A DNA stretch of 64,000 nucleotides. Origin: Eukaryota sp. TZLM1-RC (lineage: Eukaryota > Metamonada: BaSk clade). Each line of letters opens with the position of its first letter. The first letter of the stretch is position 1. Under the pieces are notes generated by a model that did not search any database, had not been told where the DNA came from, and was given only the letters and a program-made list of their open reading frames with translations. Shown here in pieces: positions 11,771 to 22,583 of the stretch. Position numbers and translations under genes: made by a program. The stretch covers positions 3,052,469 to 3,116,468 of the forward strand of contig JAUPSS010000007.1 in NCBI GenBank assembly GCA_040285825.1, read 5' to 3'.

Positions 11771-12400
11771 ATCTGTTAAGATTTCTCCTGCTTTTAACAA
11801 TCATTTCAAATTCTGCCAACAAACGTAAAGCAAGTGAAACAAATAGAGAAAATACAATTTGTATCCATTTGTATGCTGTTGGGTAGACAATTTGGACAAC
11901 GGTTCACTATGGTTTTTGATTGAAGAGGATCATGAATTTCAGAATTAACAAGCCTTTCATTTGAGACTTCACAAGGATCAACAGACATTACATCCACTAA
12001 AGTGAAGGTTCCATCTAATCCAGGTAACATCACCTCTATTACTCATGAAATCATCTTAGGCTTCAAACAGATTTGACAAATAGAGGTTCTGCAATTGTTT
12101 GTTAGAAAGTAATCAGACGAGAAACTGGGATAACATCCGTTTCCGCATAGACTCTTTGATAGACCAGATTCTTGCATTCATTACAACATTAAAAACAGTG
12201 TCATTGAAGGCATTGTGCATTGTAGAACAAGAAATTATCAATTTGAGACAAATAAGAGCATGTTGTAAGGTGAGCTGTGATGAATTAGACAAATACATCT
12301 TGGTCAATTGGAATATTCAAATATAATCTCATTTTTGTTATTACTAACACATAGCCCAATCAAAAAATTAAAAAACCATTTGTTGAGGATTTGAAACAAC
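11771..12400 (-). mobile_element. Decayed retrotransposon pieces
   Basis: About 12033-11900 (minus) reads PGLDGTFTLVDVMSVDPCEVSNE, an endonuclease segment of F2/F3 type. About 12340-12060 holds a badly broken F1-like finger region (a serine/leucine stretch, then HALICLKLIIS). No full domain survives. Confidence 0.6.
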
Positions 12401-12491
12401 TTTTGTAAAAAAACAATATAATCAAGGATAAACAAATCCAAATTAAACTTAATTAAATTTACAAAAAATTGAAATACAATATATACATAAA

Positions 12492-13681
12492 CTACATTCT
12501 TTTTGGACTTCCCACCTCAGAGAACACCAAACGAGAATTACCCACATTCTGAGTTAACAAAGGCATTGTAAAGGAAGGGCTAGATTCAGGGTAAGGAGAA
12601 GCAGCCAATAAGTCCAACTCATTGTTATTGAGTACTTGTAAATGCTTCTGATACTTGTTATACAATTCAGGGCTGATGGAAAGATCAAAGTCTACTAATG
12701 CCAAGAAGGAACGTTCTAGAGCGTTAACTTCTTGAAGAGAGAGTTCAGGGTAAAGCTTGTTGTAATCAGAATTGAAGAAGCTTTCATCATCACAGTATTT
12801 CTGGCTCACTACAACTGCTGAAAATAATATCTTCTTCCAGTTTTTGGAGGAGAGAACCAACCCAGTACGTTCTATAAGCCTATCAATGTAGGCCAACATA
12901 GCCACAGCAGGTTCATGACTCATGCGGGTGCGATAGGCAAAGCTGCTGTGAGAGAAATGGGGGGTGTTACATACGTGTATAAGAACCTGTACAAGTCTTT
13001 ACAGGTGGGAGTTCGAGGAGTGTTTTCTTGGTCAAAAGGTCTGACAGTGTCTGTTGGTATTTTTAAAGGAGGAGGTCTGCGTCTAGCTTTGAGATGCTTT
13101 TGGTTTTCCACAATAACCTGGTTTAACACTCCACAGACAGATTCAATGGTTTGATCAGCATGGCGAGAACGAGGCCGTGGACGAGAAGGCTCACGAGGAG
13201 GAGGGGGTGTGGGTTTGGCTTGAGGTTGGGGTTGGTATTCCTCATTAGATTCCTGATGATTGTAATTGTAATCCTTATGCCGATAAACATGACGTTCCTC
13301 TTCCCTAGGCTTGTCATGAGCACTTTTAGTCGGACGTTGGCGAGCTTGACGACGGCGAGACACACGTTCGTCATAAGTAACTGGTTGTTCCGTTGTTGGA
13401 GCAGTCCTCGCTCTTCTGCTGTGTTGTAGATCAACTCTCTTGGTAGGAACATTACTAGTGGTAGTATAAGAATGCTGTTGTGTTATAGGAGGAAGTCTTT
13501 CAGTACAGTTGTTTCGAGCACGTTGACTAGCGTCGCTTCGCGCAAGAAGGTTGGTTAAACGAGTCCGAATAGCTTGTCGACGTTGTTCCAACTCTTGTCC
13601 CTCATCTTGCTGGTCACTAGAAACCTGTAGGTTTTGAATTCTGTTTTGCAGAACTTGCTTTCTAAGGTCGTTTGGTGGCAT
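12492..13681 (-). CDS. Cyclin Y-like (PHO80/CCNY-type) cyclin with basic, Pro-rich N-terminus, two exons
   Basis: Predicted CDS: complement(join(12492-12945, 12975-13681)), 386 aa, TAG stop. The 29-bp intron 12946-12974 (GTATGT...CACAG on the coding strand) joins CKDLYRFLYTS to FAYRTRMSHEPAVAMLAY and completes the cyclin fold. The cyclin box runs from about residue 225 to 335. The stretches YIDRLIERTGLVLSSKNWKK, SAVVVSQKYCDDESFFNSDY and LSLQEVNALERSFLALVDFD are typical of cyclin Y/PHO80-type cyclins, which activate CDK5/CDK14/PHO85-like kinases. The N-terminal 220 residues are low-complexity: Arg/Gln-rich, with PTPPPPREPSRPRPRSR at about residues 165-180. ATG 13681 is the first ATG in frame; the upstream part of the open frame starts only with TTG. 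It is divergent from the gene at 13832. Confidence 0.88.
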
Positions 13682-13831
13682 TGAAAGATTGGAAAATGAA
13701 GTCGAAAATGACCCTTTATGCAAATCATCATTTCCAAATTCCCTTCAGCTTACACATTCTCGATTAGGATATCACTTATGTTTATTGGTTTACCTTCGTA
13801 GACAACCTCCATTTTCATCATCTCTCATCTT

Positions 13832-14257
13832 ATGGTTGATATTTCTAGAGCAGCACAATCTGATCCACAATTCACATCACAGTCGATACATGGTTGTCTC
13901 CGTCCCCTTAGCCTCACCACCTTTGCCAAGAAAGCAAGGACACAGTCCTGTGAGCAAGTGGAGACCTCGAAGGCGTTATCTCACAAGTATCCTCTCTTTC
14001 AACGAGGATGTGCTGCTTTCAAGGACGACACTGATGTGCTTTGTCTCTTGGTCAATGTAATGTCTGATGATACCCTTCTTCACCTGCAAGACTTTGTGAA
14101 CAAGGTGAAAGTGCCAATGCAAGTAAAGAGATTTCAAGGTCCTGCTTGGCCCAATGTAGCCGAGGAACAAAAGCTGGTTCTTGCTTGTGGGTCAGCTGAT
14201 AATATTGCTGTCTATGCACCTACGATTTATTTACTTTGTTACCGAGAGGAGCGGTGA
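13832..14257 (+). CDS. Hypothetical protein, 141 aa
   Basis: Open frame from ATG 13832 to TGA 14257, divergent from the cyclin gene with about 150 bp between the two starts. The C-terminal half (DVLCLLVNVMSDDTLLHLQDFVNKVKV, then a run ending in YAPTIYLLCYREER) looks like folded protein. The first 50 residues are rich in Ser, Thr and Lys. I do not recognise a domain; no signal peptide or membrane segment is visible. An additional upstream exon cannot be excluded. It is convergent with the gene at 14756. Confidence 0.5.
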   Translation: MVDISRAAQSDPQFTSQSIHGCLRPLSLTTFAKKARTQSCEQVETSKALSHKYPLFQRGCAAFKDDTDVLCLLVNVMSDDTLLHLQDFVNKVKVPMQVKRFQGPAWPNVAEEQKLVLACGSADNIAVYAPTIYLLCYREER

Positions 14258-14755
14258 TTTGAGTTTTTTGTTATAAAGGTTGTTTCTTTTTCTTTTTTGG
14301 CCTTTTTCACTGTTTTCAAGGCATTTGAATAACATTTGAAGCATTATTTTATTAATGTCAAACAATTCTAAAAGAATATATATTATTAAAGTAAAATTGA
14401 TATCATCTGTCAACAACATTGGCAAATTAAATACGATTTAATAAAATCGTTCTGTCTATGGTTTGAGTTCATGTTTCCTTTGTCCCAAATAACCCCCTCA
14501 CTTCCAGGATTTTGACTGTTTTCTTATAAGATCAACTCAAATAACAAAGCTCAACAGACAACGTAAACTAAAGAGATTGAAGAAAAAGTCCAACAAACGA
14601 ACTACACACTAGACTAGTTTTTAGTCTAGTTCGCAGTTTAGTCCGAAGTTTAGCTTTTTGCTTCTCTAGTTCAAACACTAATGGTCAACATTTAACAAGT
14701 ATTTACAGTATTTTGATTGAAAAGTTAAATATGTATGTACAGTGCATTAAAAACA
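14258..14755. other. Intergenic between convergent genes, with a hairpin
   Basis: AT-rich 3' flanks of two convergent genes. At 14608-14630 there is a perfect hairpin: 9-bp arms ACTAGACTA and TAGTCTAGT around GTTTT. The CTAG-rich stretch around it also has short partial repeats (TTTAGTC, AGTTTAG). It could be an RNA 3' structure or a transposon remnant. Nothing else is seen. Confidence 0.6.
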
Positions 14756-15070
14756 TTAGTAGAGATCCCAGGCGCTACGAATCACATAGATTGCGTCTTG
14801 CTTAGACTTGTTTCTGGGCCAAATGGTGTTGACGTAGTCTATAGCATCCTTGAAGGCTTCCGGATCGTACCTGCGGAGCTTGGCTACTTTGTGTGCTTGT
14901 AGTGTTATCACAAAGAGTCGATCCTCGGCATTTCGAACAAGACTCCATAATTTATTTAAGCAATAATGAAATGCTTCTGCACCTGGATCAAGAAGCTGTT
15001 TGGTCTTGGGTTCTGGTGAAGTTGGAGCTTGCGTTATCGTGTCCAATGTTGGTGTCCTAACAAGAGCCAT
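14756..15070 (-). CDS. Hypothetical protein, 104 aa
   Basis: Open frame from ATG 15070 to the TAG at 14756. The N-terminus is Thr/Pro-rich (about 30 residues) and is followed by a compact, probably helical domain: GAEAFHYCLNKLWSLVRNAE, FVITLQAHKVAKLRRYD and FKDAIDYVNTIWPRN, ending SAWDLY. The amphipathic helices and clean start and stop support a real gene. I do not recognise the family. Confidence 0.6.
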   Translation of the reverse strand: MALVRTPTLDTITQAPTSPEPKTKQLLDPGAEAFHYCLNKLWSLVRNAEDRLFVITLQAHKVAKLRRYDPEAFKDAIDYVNTIWPRNKSKQDAIYVIRSAWDLY

Positions 15071-15109
15071 TTTGTAATCCCAAATATTCTATTTTCGGCA
15101 ACTTTCTAA

Positions 15110-15462
15110 AAGTATTTTTGGATTGACAACAGATACAAATGTGACAGAACATCTTATATCAAAGCAACATCTGAGCTTGATAGTTGGAAGTCACGTGTCT
15201 CCACATACCCTTCTCAGGGTCCTCTCTGTGACGTTGCCATGTAACAATGAATACTCCTTCTCTATTTTGCAGTAGTGCTGGTTCCTGCCCTATTAAAGGT
15301 CTACGAATAATACATGGTCTTTCTGCCTCATGTCAATCTCATACATTCAAATATCTCACCCTCGTCGCACCCTCGTCGCACTGTGTTGCTTTTATTGATG
15401 AAGCTGTTTTCCACACGATGATTCATATACCCTGGTCAAACTGGGAAAAACACTGTTCTTGA
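15110..15462 (+). CDS. Possible two-exon gene fragment, unknown product
   Basis: A frame open from 15110 to 15240 joins one open from 15273 to 15462 (TGA) across a putative 32-bp intron, 15241-15272 (GTAACA...TTGCAG), the same size as confirmed introns here. The joined sequence reads SRVSTYPSQGPLCDVAI-SAGSCPIKGL..., then LTLVAPSSHCVAFIDEAVFH and IPWSNWEKHCS. No in-frame ATG is visible at the 5' end, so the first exon is missing or the model is wrong. It is divergent from the 14756-15070 gene. An alternative without splicing starts at ATG 15247. Confidence 0.35.
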
Positions 15463-16100
15463 TCATTTCTCATAGCATTACTCAATAAAAAAATGAGAAA
15501 TGTTATGATTATTTTTGAAACAAGACCTAATCTCTTCTACTCCTATTCCATGTTGAAAATTTCTAGAAAACATTACTTTTAGTTTCTTTAGAACCAATTG
15601 TGAACCCTACCCTACCCTAACATACCATGATGTAGTGTGAACAAGGTTAAGTTGATTTTAGTAAATGTGATAACCCTACACAGACATAATGACCAACATG
15701 ACTTCTCCTTTTTCTCTACATATTCCATCTTTGTGATATTTAATTGATAATTTACACACTGCTAACCAAAATTTTTACTAAAATTTGTTGTTTACTTGAT
15801 ATTTCTGTTTCAATATACTGTTTAATAAAAAAATAGTTTTTGAGTTGTCAATGGTTGTGTTATATTGTTAGTTATGAATTCAAGATACTTTGGTTGTTCT
15901 ACTTTGCAAGTACTCATTGGTAGTATTGTAGTAATACAGTCAGTTTATATTTCCCATCACTTCATACTAGTTTGGATATACTTCACCGGATAATCTTTGC
16001 TCTTTGTTGATTTAAGACATTTAGTTACAAAAACATCAATTTTTAAATTATCTCCAGATACATTGACTAAAATCTTATATTCAAAAATCAAAATCAAAAC
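15463..16100. other. Intergenic, no gene recognised
   Basis: AT-rich. Contains CCCTACCCTACCCTAA at 15605-15620, a short telomere-like G/C-skewed run, and nothing else I can support. Confidence 0.5.
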
Positions 16101-17075
16101 GTTGATTATGTTACGTTAATTTTTTCTTATTGTTTCCAAAATCAGTGGTACTGTTAGTAAGGTATTTGGTCGAAAAATTGTGAGAAGAAACCTATCGTTC
16201 CTCAATGACCGCAAAACGGTTCCTGTTTTTTTTCTTTGACTGATGCAAATTCTGAAACTCTTGAAAAACTTCAAAAGTTGCATCCTTAAGAAAATTTTAA
16301 GTGCAGCAAGCCTGATGTTTGTCCTTTTTGGATTGAAAATCAAATTTCTGCAATTGAAATTCTCAAAGCTATTCAAAAACTACCAAAAGTAAAAGCTGCA
16401 GGCCCATCTGGAAGCTCTTTTGATTTGTTGAAAATAGCGTGTTCCAGTGAAATTGTTGATGATCTTGCCTATTATTTTCAACAATTAATTGTTTTGAAAA
16501 TTAATCCTCCATTTGAATTATTAGCTGCACGTTTGATTGCTTTAGTAAAGCCAATTAATACAATTAAACCTAATGGTATACGTTCCATTGCTGTTGGTGA
16601 ATCTTTATCTCGTTTGTTGGCATCGATTGCTTTTGATCGTGTCAAACACAAAGTTGCGCAATTTTTAAACCCTCATTAATTTGGAAAATAAACAATTAAT
16701 AGTGCTTTTGTTGCGGCTCTTGCCTCTGATACTTTTTTTATTCAGACAACAATGATTCTATTTTTATCTTGACTTCAAAAACGCTTTTAGTTTCGTGAAA
16801 AGAAAGGACTGTAATTGAATCTGATATTTCCGAGCTATCAAATTTTTTCTACCACTTTTATGGTAAAGAATCTGATTTAATATTTAATTCATTTGGTTCA
16901 AAATCATCTTTTGGTGTAAAACAAGGTGAGCCTTTAGGTCCCTCATTGTTTTGTTTAGCTGTTTACAATACTTTATATATCATAATTCAAAAATACCCTT
17001 CCCTAAAAATAGTTGCTTATATGGGTGATATACTTCTGATTGTTTCATTTGATTCACTAAAATTGGCTGCTTAAG
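16101..17075 (+). mobile_element. Retrotransposon reverse transcriptase fragment with mutated active site
   Basis: Broken plus-strand reverse transcriptase. A pre-RT segment (KLHP, then PFWIENQISAIEILKAIQKL) leads into KAAGPSGSSFDLLKIACSSE; the clean stretch is 16425-16679 (LIALVKPINTIKPNGIRSIA, then ESLSRLLASIAFDR). Further on it reads FGVKQGEPLGPSLFCLAVYN, and the catalytic box at 17018-17029 is YMGD, losing one of the two aspartates. Several stops and frameshifts. Sequence is nearest to F2/F3. Confidence 0.75.
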
Positions 17076-17078
17076 AAA

Positions 17079-17459
17079 TTACCGATTCATATGAAAATAT
17101 TGGGCAAATGCCTCCTGATTGGCTTCTCTGCTCAGGATCTTTTGTATATCTCCCACGTAGCAAAAGTTTTCGTACAGTCTTATTCTTGGGTTGTTTCTTT
17201 GGAGTGAAAACCTTTTGGGGACGAGAACCTGATTTTTGTTTAAGGAAGAATTTCCAAATAGAAAAAACATCCCATTCTCCTTTTTTTAAAACAAGACTGA
17301 ATGTTCTAAACGCAACAGAAAAGGGAATGGAAGCCTTGGGACTGAGAACATTCGGAATCTTACATGGAGGCCGTAGTGTATCAAGCGAGGAGCAAACATG
17401 GCAAACATATAAATTATTTTCAAAATATAATTTTCAGCTTTTTCATTACAGATAGCACA
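17079..17459 (-). mobile_element. Retrotransposon N-terminal region, part separated by an F1 insertion
   Basis: The minus strand reads CHVCSSLDTLRPPCKIP, then SPKASIPFSVAFRTFSLVLK, FSIWKFFLKQ and a Lys/Arg-rich tail with KLLLRGRYTKDPEQ. This matches the module after the zinc knuckle in the copies at 21290-20890 and 35200-34950. It continues the frame that ends at 19318 (DNCAI): removing the F1 element at 17460-19307 and one copy of the 10-bp duplication brings the two Cys pairs (CAIC and CHVC) together. Confidence 0.75.
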
Positions 17460-19307
17460 TTACATTTTGGTAACCACATTTTGAGTTCATTAAGTGGCGT
17501 AAAGCAAGGAGATCCGTTAGGACCTCTTTTGTTTTGTTTGGCCATTCATCCTATTTTACTGCAAATTCAAGAGATGTTTCCTTCACTAAAAATGATTGCA
17601 TATATGGATGATGTTGTGCTTATTGGTGATTTAAATATTGTGAAACAAGCAACTGTATGTTTTAAAGAATTATTTACCAAATTTGGTCTCCGACTTAATT
17701 TACTTATTTGTGTTTTGTTATCGAATTCTCCAGTTTCCACAATAGTTGATGATACTGAAATTCAAGCCAATTTATATTCAATTGATGCTATTCGTCATTT
17801 GGGTTCGTTTTTAGGAAATAATGATGAAATAACCAAAAAATTGTGTGAAAAGTTGAACTCAATTTCTGACAAAATTGACCGAATGATGAATTTAGATATA
17901 AAAAACACATCAAATTTACCATTATAAGACTGTGTTTTAGTTCCAATTTTAATCATATATTTCGATCTACAAATCCTCTCGTCACTAGACCTTTGGCTCA
18001 AAAGGTCAATGAGTTACGTGCAAAAGTTCTGTCTCAATTACTGGGATGTAAAATGTTTCAAATTCCAGATCATGCTTACCTTAGTCCACATTATGGTGGT
18101 TTAGGGTGGACGAAGGCTTCTATTCTTACCTCGTGTGCTTTTGTTGGTGGATGCAGAAATGCAATCTTTGAGTTTTCCGAAAGATTTGCAGATTGGGAAG
18201 ATTTATTGATGACAACGCAAAGTTCCACTGTTTTTGCATTAAATGAAGAAATTTCAAGAATTGATGTAGAAAAATGGGGTCGATGTTTTCCCCAATCATT
18301 CAATGGCAATATTCCAGAAAAAAATGTTTTAAATTTGAAGTACACTCTTCGAACATTACAGAAAAGATTGACTGGAATGTATGAAAAAGATCTTTATAAT
18401 AATATATGCAGCTCGGCTGTTTTGAATCAACATCTTCACTCATTGTTATTGGAAAAGGGTGTTTGTGAATACAAGTCGTCAGATTCTTCACTTTTTGTAA
18501 CCATTGTACCACGAAGATTTGGATTGTGTGCCACTAATGAAGCATTTGTAACAAAAATGAGATTATATTTGAACATCCCCATTAACCAATTATTATCAAA
18601 AGAAAAATGTATTTGTTCGAATTCACCTCAACTCACTTTGCGCCATGCTCTGAATTGCTCTAAATTGATAACTTATCGTTCTTCATTACATGATGCTGTT
18701 AGAGACACTGTTTTCAATATGGCACGAACTGCAAGGATATCGTGTATCAAAGAGCCCCTGCTGAAGGAAACACTTTCTCTAAATAATTTTGGTTCTGATG
18801 ATAGAGGTGATGTATACTGTGATTGGATTGATAATTCTGAAGCTATTGTTGACTTTGTCTCATGTAATGTTGCAAATGATACTTTGGTTCACAGAAGAAA
18901 ACTTAATCCGGTGGCTGCTCTGGATTTTAAAGCAAAAGAGAAACATAGAAAATATGATAAAGATATTGAAGAGGCAAATGTCGATAGAAATACACAGCTG
19001 GTTTTTATTGCTTTCCCATTTTCGATAAATGGAAGATTATCAGTTGAAGCAGAAACTTTTTTGAATGACTTCCAAAAAATGGTGCAAGAAAAAACAATGA
19101 AAAGATTTGATATTTTTTTATGGCGTTCACGGATTCAATTTGCCATTATTAATAGATTACCGCGGTTTTTCAATCGAATTAGAGAAGCTTTAGCTAGACA
19201 GCAAGCAGATCAAGATTTTGTAGAGGAAATCTTGGTTCAATGATAGTCGTCCCATTAGTTATGAATTAATTTAATTAAGTGTGCAAATTCAATAAATACA
19301 AGTTTTT
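17460..19307 (+). mobile_element. Family F1 retrotransposon nested in another element, with 10-bp target-site duplication
   Basis: Flanked by AGATAGCACA at 17450-17459 and 19308-19317. The copy starts inside the reverse transcriptase (TLHFGNHILSSLSGVKQGDP) and keeps YMDD at about 17600. It has a frameshift near 17905 at an A-run, then an uninterrupted 416-codon frame (17993-19243): linker, KCICSNSPQLTLRHALNCSK finger and endonuclease (DDRGDVYCDWID, AIVDFVSCNV, KEKHRKYDKD) to DFVEEILVQ. The 3' UTR ends CAATAAAT plus ACAAGTTTTT before the duplication. Among the best preserved F1 3' halves here; 5' truncation removes the N-terminal zinc domains. Confidence 0.95.
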
Positions 19308-19805
19308 AGATAGCACAATTATCTGTTTGACGTGCTTTACGGCAACTATCTAAAACTACTGCGTCATTGTCTTCTGCAGTGCACTCATGTTTGGGAGGTA
19401 AATTGAATTCTAAATTATTTAATTCAGCAACAGCGGCAGTTACAGAATAAGAAATAGATTGTTTTTGGTAATTTTCATACTTTTTTGAATTTCTTTTATG
19501 ACCAAGTTTATGACACAATGAGCAACGGGAAACATTTTTCGAGAGTTTTTTGTTTTTTGCGGCACAATGATCATTTTTTGAATTCAAACATTTTTGAGAA
19601 GAATTTCGAGCATAGCTTGGAGGGTGGGGAGAGTGGAGGAGTGAAGGGGATGAGCTTAATCTGACGGGTAGAACCTTCACTTGGGCATTCCAATCATCAT
19701 CAGAGTCACTATCAGCCAATGGCATCGTTTTGGCAAAGACACAGTACAACTTTGACGCCGAGACAGAAAGTGAAATATGAGAGGGTTGACCAAGGGAGGA
19801 AGAAG
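19308..19805 (-). mobile_element. Retrotransposon 5' end and N-terminal ORF with zinc knuckle
   Basis: In minus orientation a 5' leader (CTTGGTCAACCCTCTCATAT onward from about 19795) precedes ATG at about 19725: MPLADSDSDDDWNAQ, a Ser/Pro-rich stretch, then the knuckle CSLCHKLGHKRNSKKYE. The last Cys of C-x2-C-x4-H-x4-C appears replaced by Lys. TAAVAELNNLEF and NCAI follow before the nested F1 insertion. The same leader and ORF start occur at 35800, so this is the true 5' end of the element type. It is fused directly to the cut reverse transcriptase at 19806. Confidence 0.75.
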
Positions 19806-21290
19806 AAACAAATAAATTCTCAATATTTAAATTTTCTATTGATTCTAATTCATTTCCAAATTGAGTCAACAGAGTCGAAAGTTGACTTTTGACTTCTTCA
19901 ATATTTCCGAGATAACAACCCAAAAAACGAAAACCAGACTGATCATAATTGATAAACGGAACATTAACATCATTAATGAAAAAATCAATTGGTTCATGGC
20001 CAATAATCAAACATTTGGAGATATTTAATGAGAGACCAATATCTTTATAACGCTGTTGAATAAAAGTTGCTATTTGTTTGAGAACTGTAATGGGAGTAAT
20101 TACAGAAATGTCATCCATATATGTTACAATATCTATTTCTGGGAAATTTTCTTTCAATTCGCACATTAATGGATGAATTGCCAGACAAAAGATAAAAGGA
20201 CCAAGTGGATCACCTTGTTTAACACCTGAAGACGAAAGTAGGTCAAAGTTTTCGTAGATCAATGTTGATGATTTTCCATAACATGAATAGAAAAAAGACT
20301 CAACTTCAGAAAAATGCTTTCGCAGCAAAGGCAAAATGGAAGAACGTGATACAGAATTAAAAACATTCTTAAAATCTAAACTCAATATGTAAATAGGATT
20401 ACTAGAATTAAAAAACACATCAGACGAAAGAGCAGCAGATGAAGCACCATTAATTGTCTTGATTCCAAATTGAAATGGACTAAAAAATTCTTTGGCTTTT
20501 TTCCCAATTCTATTAAAAACAAGAGACGCAAGAGTTTTAGAAAACGATTCTCCAATTGCAATTGAACGGATTTTGGATTGGCTTTCTTTGAGGGCAATTA
20601 AGCGAGCACTTGTCAATTCAACAGGGACTTTAATTTTTAACGTAAGAAGTTTGTTAAAAAAAAGAACAAGATCATCAACAATTTCAGGACACTGTCCAAC
20701 AGCTGATTTGATCATGTCAAAATTTAACAAAGATGGCCCAGGAGCTTTTCCAGTAGGCATTTGCTGAATCAGTTTCACTACCTCTAAAGCATTGACAGGA
20801 TTTTGCAGCCAATAATCAACTGAATCTGGTTCAGGACAATGAAAATTTTCTTCTGGATGAAGATGATTCAATTGGAAATGTACTCTCATTACATTCAGCT
20901 AAATCAGCAGAGAATAGACATTGTTTTGCAGATCCAAAACGGTTTTTGAAAGCTAATTTTCTTACTAATTTTTCTTTCGAAAAAACATTTTTTTTAAAAT
21001 ATGATTTTTTCGATATAATTTTTTTATCTTTTTTCAGAAAAAATTTCCAAATCGGTGTAACAGCCCATAATCCTTTACGAAGATTTTCAGTAAAAGCACG
21101 AAGAACAACAGCAAAAGGTATCGAAGCCAACGGACTAGGCTGAGCAGGAACACGAATGGAACAACGTAGCTGATCAGCAGCAACACAAGAATCACAAAAA
21201 AGTAAGGGTCGACCAGAATCATTGACAGCAACAAGCTTTTGACAAAAAACACATTTTTTGTCATCTTTTTGATCTTTGTCAGAATAGGTT
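19806..21290 (-). mobile_element. Family F3 retrotransposon, ribbon, basic region and reverse transcriptase
   Basis: Minus strand. From about 21264 it reads a CVFC...CDSC ribbon, then WKFFLKKDKKIISKK (basic). After a frameshift near 20885 comes a long reverse transcriptase frame from 20889: KAPGPSLLNFDMIKSA, RSIAIGESFSKTLASLVFNR, FQFGIKTINGASSA, LDFKNVFNSVSRSS, SSGVKQGDPLGPFIFCLAIH and TYMDDISVI (YMDD at 20110-20121). The frame then covers the thumb (FRFLGCYLGNIEEVKSQL) and ends at NLNIENLF, where the 5' end of another element is fused in frame. Active-site residues are intact but the 3' half is missing. Confidence 0.9.
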
Positions 21291-22440
21291 ACCTGGAAGT
21301 TCCATATATTGATTATACTTCAACTAGTTTCTGCTTTCTTGGTTGCTATTTAGGTTCTGCCAAAAAACAATTGATAGCCTTGAAAACTATTTAAATTCAA
21401 TTAAAAAAGAGGTAGAAGTCACAAAGACCCTTGAATTGAAAAAACATCTCAAGTTTTTTCTTTTGAAAATTTGTTATGCTGGATTTACTTATTTACTTAG
21501 ATCATTACCTCCATCCCTAACTTACAATTTTTGTAGACAATTTAACAAAATACGTACAGAATTTTTAGCTTATTTAATGTCTGTTGATCCATCAATTTTG
21601 AAAAATCATATTGATTCTGATGTGGTGTTGGATTCAATTCATCAAAGTATTTGACCAAATCTGCATTTAGTGGTGGTGGAAAAATTTTTGTATTTGAATT
21701 CTCTAGAAGATATCCTTTTGCCGAAAATCTTCTTGAAAACTATTTGAAACTATTTGAAACTACAAATAGCCTATTCCTCGATAACTTAAGAGAAGAAGTA
21801 TTCAGTTTATCTCCCGACTTATGGCAATCATGTTTCCCCATATCCATTCAAGAAATTCCAGACAGAAGTTTGTATTCTTTAAAATTTGCGTTGAAAAAGC
21901 TCCAACGACATCTTTTGAAAAATTTGAAAGTAAGGATTTTATTGTTCGACTTAGCACGGCTAGGAAAGAAAATCCTGCTTTTGCAAATTGTTGTTGATGT
22001 CGTAACAGTGGAAATTTGCAAGAAAAATGCCTTGAAAAATGCTCAATCCGAAGTATCCCCCCTTAATGACTCCGAATTGTACAAACGGAAAAAGTATGCA
22101 AATACTTTAAAAGAATTGAAACATGTTCGCCATGTAGATTACCAAATTTGCCCATTTGCTATATCGTTGTATGGTCGTCTTGGAAAAACTGCTTTGAATT
22201 TTATTGATGATTTTGAAAATCTTGTGAAAAGAAGAATGAATAAGCGTTTTGATCGTCGCTTGTCTCTAAATCGTATTGTATTTACTATTTTCAAATCAAT
22301 TCCTAAAATGATTTCGAAAGCTTTGATGTCTGTCAATGCACATTACGAAGACATTGCTGCTGTGAGGTTTGATGGTGTGGAAGCTTGTTTTGAAGATATT
22401 GATTTTTAGACTGTGGTTTGGAAAATAAATTAGAAAGGTG
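21291..22440 (+). mobile_element. Family F3-like retrotransposon, thumb to endonuclease with internal deletion
   Basis: Plus strand: FLGCYLGS, LELKKHLKFFLLKICYAGFT, then linker FSGGGKIFVFEFSRRYPFAE and EIPDRSLYSLKFALKKLQ. At about 21985 the frame jumps from GKKILLLQI directly to VVDVVTVEICKKNAL, so the zinc finger and the first nuclease motif are deleted. The C-terminus is complete (DGVEACFEDIDF, stop at 22409). It is head to head with the minus-strand copy ending at 21290. Confidence 0.8.
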
Positions 22441-22583
22441 TCATTGATAGACTTTTTTGTGGTGCTTGGAGATTGTGGAATCAGTAATCAATTCATCAAT
22501 GAAATTCAGCTGCCAACATGTTCATGTTGCTGATACTTCCAAAGGAAAAGATACAATCGAAGAATTCATCTTGAACAATTCAT

